A stretch of 64,000 nt of DNA, taken from assembly GCA_030267565.1 (NCBI GenBank), contig BRXU01000011.1, positions 1,478,501 to 1,542,500 of the forward strand, in the 5' to 3' direction. The position numbers were made by a program, and so were the translations under genes. Of the stretch, positions 58,448 through 64,000 are shown in pieces. Position 1 is the first letter of the stretch, and every line of letters starts with the position of its first letter. The notes under the pieces were generated by a model. The model saw only the letters and a program-made list of their open reading frames with translations, had not been told where the DNA came from and ran no database searches. The DNA comes from Pleodorina starrii (Eukaryota > Chlorophyta > Chlorophyceae > Chlamydomonadales > Volvocaceae).

Positions 58448-61400
58448 TCAGACCGTCGACGGCAGCGGCCTCTTGTCCGGCGGCACGAACACCGCCGCGG
58501 CTTCGGCCGAGAAGACCACCTTATTGGAGTAGTAGCGCAGGTAGCGGCGCTCGTCGGCGATCAGCTCCCGCAGCCTCACCGACGTGTAGCAACCACGGTC
58601 CAACAGCTTCGTCCACTCCGGCATGGCCGCTACGCCACCAGCAGCCGCCGGCGCCGCCCCTGGCGGCGCCTCCGGCGCGGCCGCCGAAGGCGTCGGCGGC
58701 GGCATTGCCGCCGCCGGGCGCTCCGCGAAGAGCGCTGCGTGGAACTCGTTCGCGAGCGTGTGCGTGAGGATGCAGAGCCAGAAGTAGCAGATGGTGAGGT
58801 GGAAGTCGGAGCCCTGCATCGCGCGCAGGGCATCCAGTGCGGCGTCGCCGCCGCGCCGGCGGCCGTGGCGCTTGAGGCAGCAGTAGACGGCGCGCAGCAG
58901 GCACTCGTGGTTCCAGCGGTCCAGAGAGCGGGTCAGGAAGCGGTCCAAGAAGGCATCGTCGGTCAGCGGCGCCGTCGGCGGCTGGGGAGCCTGTTGCGAC
59001 GGCGGCAGCGGTGCCGCCGTCGCTGCGCCGCCAGGCTGGGTTGTCCCCGGTAGCGCGGCTCTTAGAGAGGTGAGGTCGGTGATGATGCTGGGCAGAGGTG
59101 TCTGCGGGCGGGGAAAGGGGGCCCCACAAAGGTAGCGCGAGCGGTGGCGTGGCGTGGGCGGCAGGTGCGTACCTGCGCTCGCGCGCAGCTTCAATCGCTC
59201 CCCGGGGGGTCAATGCAGTTGACACCGCAGCGATGGGACGGAGCGGGGCTTCAAACCTCGGTGCGTTTCTCACCTTATCCGGCAGCACCACGCGCTCCCG
59301 GGATTCGGGCGTCTGCAAGGGCGGGCCCGAGCGAAGCAGCGCGGATGGGGACACAGCAGGACCGGGGCAAGAAACGGCGGACGGCGCGGGGCGTGGGATT
59401 TCAAGGGATACGATGTTGGATGACCTGGTCGGGGGTGCCCGTCCCTGCATTTTGCCGCTCCCACGCTTCAAAAGTGCCTTCCAAAGGGCATTATCAGAAG
59501 GTACTCTTGAAGCGTGGGAGCGATATGTATCCCCGACAAGGCACCACAGCCCCCCCTCCAGGAAGTCCACGGCCTGGCGGAACGTTGGCGGGGATCCCAA
59601 GGGTAGATGGCAGGTTAGCCGTGGGGCCCGACAAATGGCTCCTGCGGCCCCCGATGCGCAAGGAACAGCCGGCGTGAACGCGTGATACGTGCCTCACTCC
59701 AGCCTTGCAGCCGCGACACGGTATTCGTGCCCAAACGCCCGCCCATGTTTGGAGCAGCTGCTGCTGCTGCTGCTGCAGCGCCGGCAGCAGCACTCCACAG
59801 CCCTTCGCCTGCCCCCTCTCCGGCTCACCATGAGCATGAGCTGCTTGCTGTAGTAGTGCAGGAACAGGCCCCCGTTGGTGAGCTGCGGGTTCATGAGCAG
59901 AAACAGCCGGAAATCCGCGTTCGCACCTGCGAGCAGACCGAGCCGAGTCGTACATCCGTACTTCCGTACACCCGTTCAATCCCGCGTTGAAACGGGCAAG
60001 CGCTAGCGATAAACAGCCCCCCAGGTCCTCCGAACAGCGCCGCAACCCACGAGCTACTGCCCCCCTCGGGTTACGGGTCGTTTTGATGCCCTGCGTTACG
60101 TAGAATCATCTTCACGCCAGACCCGCCCTGTCAACTTCCCTCCCCGTCCTCCCGCTCTTTCTTCCTCCTCCCTGAGCCGTCACCGGCACTCACCGGGCGG
60201 CACCTTCTGGCTGGCGATCGCAAAGTGCACCATATGCGCCCAAAAGTACGTCATGGTCTCGTGGTAGGTGGTGCCGCTGCGCCGCGCCGTGATCGGGCTG
60301 TGTACGATGAAGGCGCGGATGGAGGCGTGGATGCGCGCCAGCCCCTCCCGCCGGCCCAGCCGCGTCAGGTACAGCCACGCCAGGCGCAGGTGCGTGCGGT
60401 GGTCCCAGCTCTCCAGGCTGTAGTCCTCCAGCTTCTGGAGACGCGGCCGTCGGCCGTGACCCCGGGGGAGACAAAGATGAAACCGCGAACGGAGGGATGG
60501 AGGGGCGGGACGCCAGCGGACGCGGCAGCGTGCACGACGATCGACAGGGGGGGCGGCGATGACGTTACTTTGCCGTAATCCCCCGGCCCTCCCCGGCCCT
60601 GCCCTCAGGCCCTCCCCGGCCCGGCCACTCCCTCTGGACCCACCCACCCGCAGGAACTCATCGTCCGGCTCGTCCTCCACCTGAAGCCACCGCTCCAACA
60701 CATCCTTCTCGCCCGCGGCGCCGCCATCACCGCCAACGCCAGGTCCGCCGCCCTCGCGGCCGCTACCGCCAGCACCACCGTCCAGACCCGACGAGCGACC
60801 AGCAGCGGCGGCTCTGGGTGCAGAAGCAGCGGTGCGCACCGGCGCCGGCGGCTTCTTGGCCTTCTCCAGTCGTGTGTGCTTGAGGGCTGACGCCAGCCAG
60901 TCGCAGTGCGCGTCGACGAGCTGGTAAAGGGCCGGCGCGGGACCGGAGGGGCCGACACGGGGCTGCTTACCGCAAGGGGGAGAGCGGCCATGTAGCAGCC
61001 AACCCAAGGCGACCGCTGTACTTCAACACTGAAAAGGAGCCCTAGAGCCTTTGTACTGAAGGAGCGACGCGCGCGAGGTGGCAGGACCACGCCAATCACC
61101 GGCGCAGTGTGCGCCGTTCAGACCTGGCCCATCCCCTCCGTTGGCAAGCACCCTCGAGTGCTATAGCCCGGGTGCAGTCGTGCGGGCGGCAGCACCTCGC
61201 CGCCAGGCACGGTGGGGACTCCTCCCTCCCCCTCGCCCCAGCGTCCCCAACCTCCCCCACCTCCTTGCTCCCCAGCTGCCCGGGGAGGCACGTCCACAGG
61301 CGGCTGCCCATCGCCTGGGGCAGCTGCAGCCGCTCCGAAACCTCAGCGGGCGACATGGCGTTGGGCAGGTCCTGGCGGACTCATTGGGGAAGGGGCCAAC

Positions 61401-62767
61401 GCGGGGGAATATGGACACGCGATGTGTGTTTTACGGGGCTGTTGGTAACTGGTAATTGGAGCAGGGTCAAGCCCGGGCGCGAGGGAGCTAGGAAGCACAA
61501 GTAAGGGGGGGGCGTCACTCCGTCTGGCTTTTTCTCAGGCCGCGTCCCTTCCCGGTTCCCGCCCACCTGCTTGTTGGCAATGACCAGGCAAAAGGCGTCC
61601 CGCAGCTCGTCCTCTTTTAGCATGGCAAGCACCTCACGACGAACCTGGGGGCGCCGGGCCCGCCGGGGCGGATGAGGGGGGAATGGGGTGGAGCGGGAGG
61701 CGAGGCGGAACCGCCCGAGGAGGCCTCCGAACCCCACCGCGCCAAAGGTGACAAGTTATTACACGTCCCGCGGAAGAGCCGGGGGAGGGGCGCTCGTCCA
61801 TGAAGGCCGCACCGCGGCCGATCCTATCGAGGCCCTCGCGACCCCGAGACGAGCGATTGGGCAACGGCAGCCCTGTGGCAGTCTGACGGCGCACAAGCGC
61901 GGGCACCCGTCCCCCTGCTGCGTAGACCCATGCATTCGTATGCCATACTTATATACGTTATGTACGTTGTATACCTCATCGATGCGGTCGCGGTCGTTTG
62001 AGTCGACGAACAGCAGGAGCCCGTCGGTATTTTGGAAGTAGTGCCGCCACAGGGGCCGGATCTTGTCGCAGCCGCCAACGTCTACACAGGGGCGCGACCG
62101 CCGATGGAATAGACGCGGCGGATTGGCTGCGCATTGTTGCACAGGTTCGGTAGGAGAAAGACCTTCCGCCGGGGGAAGGGGGGCGGGTTGGAAACTCGGC
62201 CGAACAGAGGCGACTAATTATGTCGTACTGGGCTGAAGTGCGCGTCTTGAAGTATCAATTATTTGGGTTTTCTTAAGCGAAGGTTACCTGAAGTTTGGCG
62301 TGGGCTGAAGATCTGGGGGTTTTCAGGGTTGGTGTTCCGTGCCGATACAACCTGTCGTCAGGTACTCCTACCTTCATCGCTACCTGTGATCCGCGAAAGC
62401 TGTCGGCTGAAAGCTGGTATGATGCGGAGAGTCCATTATGCTTCACGGTGACAATCGGTTCGCTAGCACCGGGCTGTGCAACGGGCTAGGGAGGGCGCGA
62501 CAGGCTTTTCCAGGTTGACATGCGGCGAGCTGACATCCATTTCAGCCCAGGCAAGCCGTCGCACGCACCCCAAAGTGTCATCGAACATCCCGCGTGCTCA
62601 ATCGTCTCCACGTTGAAGCCGATTGTTGGAATGGTCGTAACCACCTCGCCCAGCTTCTTGAAGTAGAGCCATGACGTCCGCCCAGAGGCGTCCAAGCCTA
62701 TGCTCAATAAGCGACCTTCCTGGCTGGGGAAAAGCTTGCTCAGTAGATCGGCTACAAAAGAGGGCAT
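58448..62767 (-). CDS. ARF-like GTPase fused to a duplicated domain of unknown function
   Basis: Eight exons join in frame to 586 residues: 62569-62767, 61975-62081, 61567-61644, 61261-61371, 60648-60920, 60194-60434, 59829-59926, 58448-59101. Residues 1-180 align without gaps to ARF GTPases: P-loop GLDASGRT at 24-31, [19 protein letters not shown] at 67-71, [16 protein letters not shown] at 126-129, and the C-terminal helix DWLASALK. Three diagnostic residues differ: Gly2 (myristoylation) is Pro, P-loop Lys30 is Arg, catalytic Gln71 is Cys. A Gly/Ala/Glu linker (~183-245) follows, then a domain with [37 protein letters not shown] and [18 protein letters not shown] diverged second copy (~395-575) has [32 protein letters not shown] and [13 protein letters not shown]. 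This domain resembles bacterial and fungal hypothetical proteins with a W-x-H-x-x-H-L signature. I know of no such ARF fusion. Confidence 0.8.
59456..59522. repeat. 26-bp stem / 15-nt loop hairpin inside an intron
   Basis: The left arm 59456-59481 and right arm 59497-59522 pair at 24 of 26 positions; the two mismatches become G-U pairs on one strand. It lies in the intron 59102-59828 of the ARF-fusion gene. Size and pairing resemble a small-RNA precursor or the fused ends of a miniature transposon. Confidence 0.75.
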
Positions 62768-63623
62768 TTGGCTCCACGGGGTGCAAGTACTCTGGGCTTC
62801 GAAACTTTAACGGCAGGATTGACTGTTCGCCCGGCAGCTGAAGTGGAGCGAGTGCGGTGCCGGGACTGTAAGCCATTATCAGGGTGGGCCACGACAGCTG
62901 CTTGCAGTCGGTTTAGCCCTAACGGCAAGGTTGTTCGTTGCAGCAACGGTGTTCCCGTACGCTTGCCGATTGTTTAGTAATTACCGCTCCGGTGAGCCAC
63001 GCAGACTGGTATTACCATCACGGATTTTCCTTACTGCATCTAGCTCTTGATCTGCGTGTAACTCATACCATCAGAATAGTATGCTTGCAACATAAAGCTG
63101 CATCTGGCTCGTTGACGCTGCTGCAGTAGCTTTACGAAGCCTTTACAATGGCTCATCAAAATGCTCATCTCATGAACAGGCCAGCGACCGTCCGTCGGGG
63201 CTTGCACCCCACGGCACGCCCCTTCACCTCAAGCCCATTGCCGCCGAAGCGCGCGGCGCGGTGCCATGCTCTTCTGGGACTGGACAAGCTCTTTAAGGGG
63301 TAGGTCAACCTGTCTACCTCCGCGCAACTCCACTCCGAGCCGAACCTAGCTTGCACCCCAGTCTGCTTCCCCCCGGCCGCTGTCCATTGGCCCGCCACCT
63401 GCTCTCCGGGCCCCGAACTGCTGTCGAAACTCCCCATCTTCCTTCGTCCTGCACCTGAACCGCTCAACCACAAACTTTATCTTATCTAAAATGATTCGGG
63501 TAACAGTGGGCCTAGGGCATGTATTCTCGGTGCATACCGGACCTGACACTGAAAACGTGCAAAAAATCCACTGTAACACGATCGCAACAACACCCCCACC
63601 TAACCCGCGCCCCTGGGAAGCAG
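62768..63623. other. Divergent intergenic region at the right end
   Basis: Holds the promoter of the ARF-fusion gene on the minus strand and presumably the start of the gene running off the right edge. I could not place that gene's first exon. Confidence 0.4.
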
Positions 63624-64000
63624 CTCGTCAGCAGCACCGCAGCCGCAGCCCCCGCCGCTGCTGGACCCGGACGCTCCCGAGCTGGAGCCTGAGTTCCAGA
63701 GCTGGCTGCGACGGGAGGGTCTTCCAACCCAACCGGTGAGGGGGAGGCCGCCACGACGCTGCCACGGCGCTGGCTGACTGTACGAATTTACAAACCCTGG
63801 CCCCACCCTGGACCCACCGTGCGCCGGGGCCCAGAGGCGGTAGTGCGGTGCATGCGATTTCACACCGATCAACACGCCCGCCCGAGTTACGTCCCCGGTG
63901 CTGTTCCCGACTTGACCACAAACCCCACACTCCCCTTCGCCGCCGCCGTCGCCGCTGCTGCTGCTGCTGCTGCTGCCGCCGCAGCTGCTGTTGCGGCAGT
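63624..64000 (+). CDS. 5' part of an unidentified gene cut by the window edge
   Basis: An exon at 63624-63735 follows a GGGAAGCAG acceptor and ends at CCG before GTGAGG. It encodes a Pro-rich start and then LEPEFQSWLRREGLPTQP. A second exon probably begins at 63985 (after GCCGCCGCAG) in the matching phase with LLLRQ. The FxxWLRxxG pattern occurs at the start of some SET-domain methyltransferases, but too little is visible to assign a family. Confidence 0.4.

Overview
The window looks like nuclear DNA of a chlamydomonadalean (volvocine) green alga. Genes are very GC-rich and broken by many short GT-AG introns, with exons of about 40-400 bp. Low-complexity Gln, Ala, Gly and Pro tracts are common. 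One intron holds two copies of the algal telomere unit TTTTAGGG. A DnaJ protein carries a plastid-type N-terminal extension.

I resolved seven genes into exon sets whose reading phases all close, plus a Gln-rich ORF at the left and a gene cut by the right edge. Left to right: a Gln-rich putative regulator (+, about 310-2685); repeat-rich DNA with a 12-bp minisatellite and a LINE 3' fragment (2.7-10.8 kb); an ankyrin-repeat TKL kinase of the plant ILK/VIK type (-, 10863-16901, 14 exons, 525 aa); a Tc1/mariner-type transposon with ~230-bp inverted repeats carrying a 7-exon cargo gene (18611-22719); decayed retroelement DNA (22.7-26 kb); a chloroplast DnaJ, CDJ1 type (-, 26056-30573, 419 aa); a candidate TAF1A-like RNA polymerase I factor (+, 31708-37408, ~1005 aa); a ~1-kb foldback element inside a 23-bp satellite (37.5-39.2 kb); an ISWI chromatin remodeller (-, 40699-50752, 21 exons, 1094 aa) divergent from the ribosome-biogenesis factor KRR1 (+, 51106-54660, 458 aa); a gene-poor stretch with a tRNA-like sequence (54.7-58.4 kb); and an unusual ARF-like GTPase fused to a duplicated domain of unknown function (-, 58448-62767, 586 aa).

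The genes do not form a pathway. ISWI and KRR1 start 353 bp apart and probably share a promoter region; with the TAF1A-like gene they form a loose chromatin/rRNA-synthesis neighbourhood, which may be chance. The most novel items are the ARF fusion, whose GTPase residues are altered at three diagnostic positions; the cargo-carrying transposon with a transposase cut off before its catalytic domain; the foldback element with near-identical ORFs on both strands; and a short intronic motif found in sense orientation in three unrelated genes.
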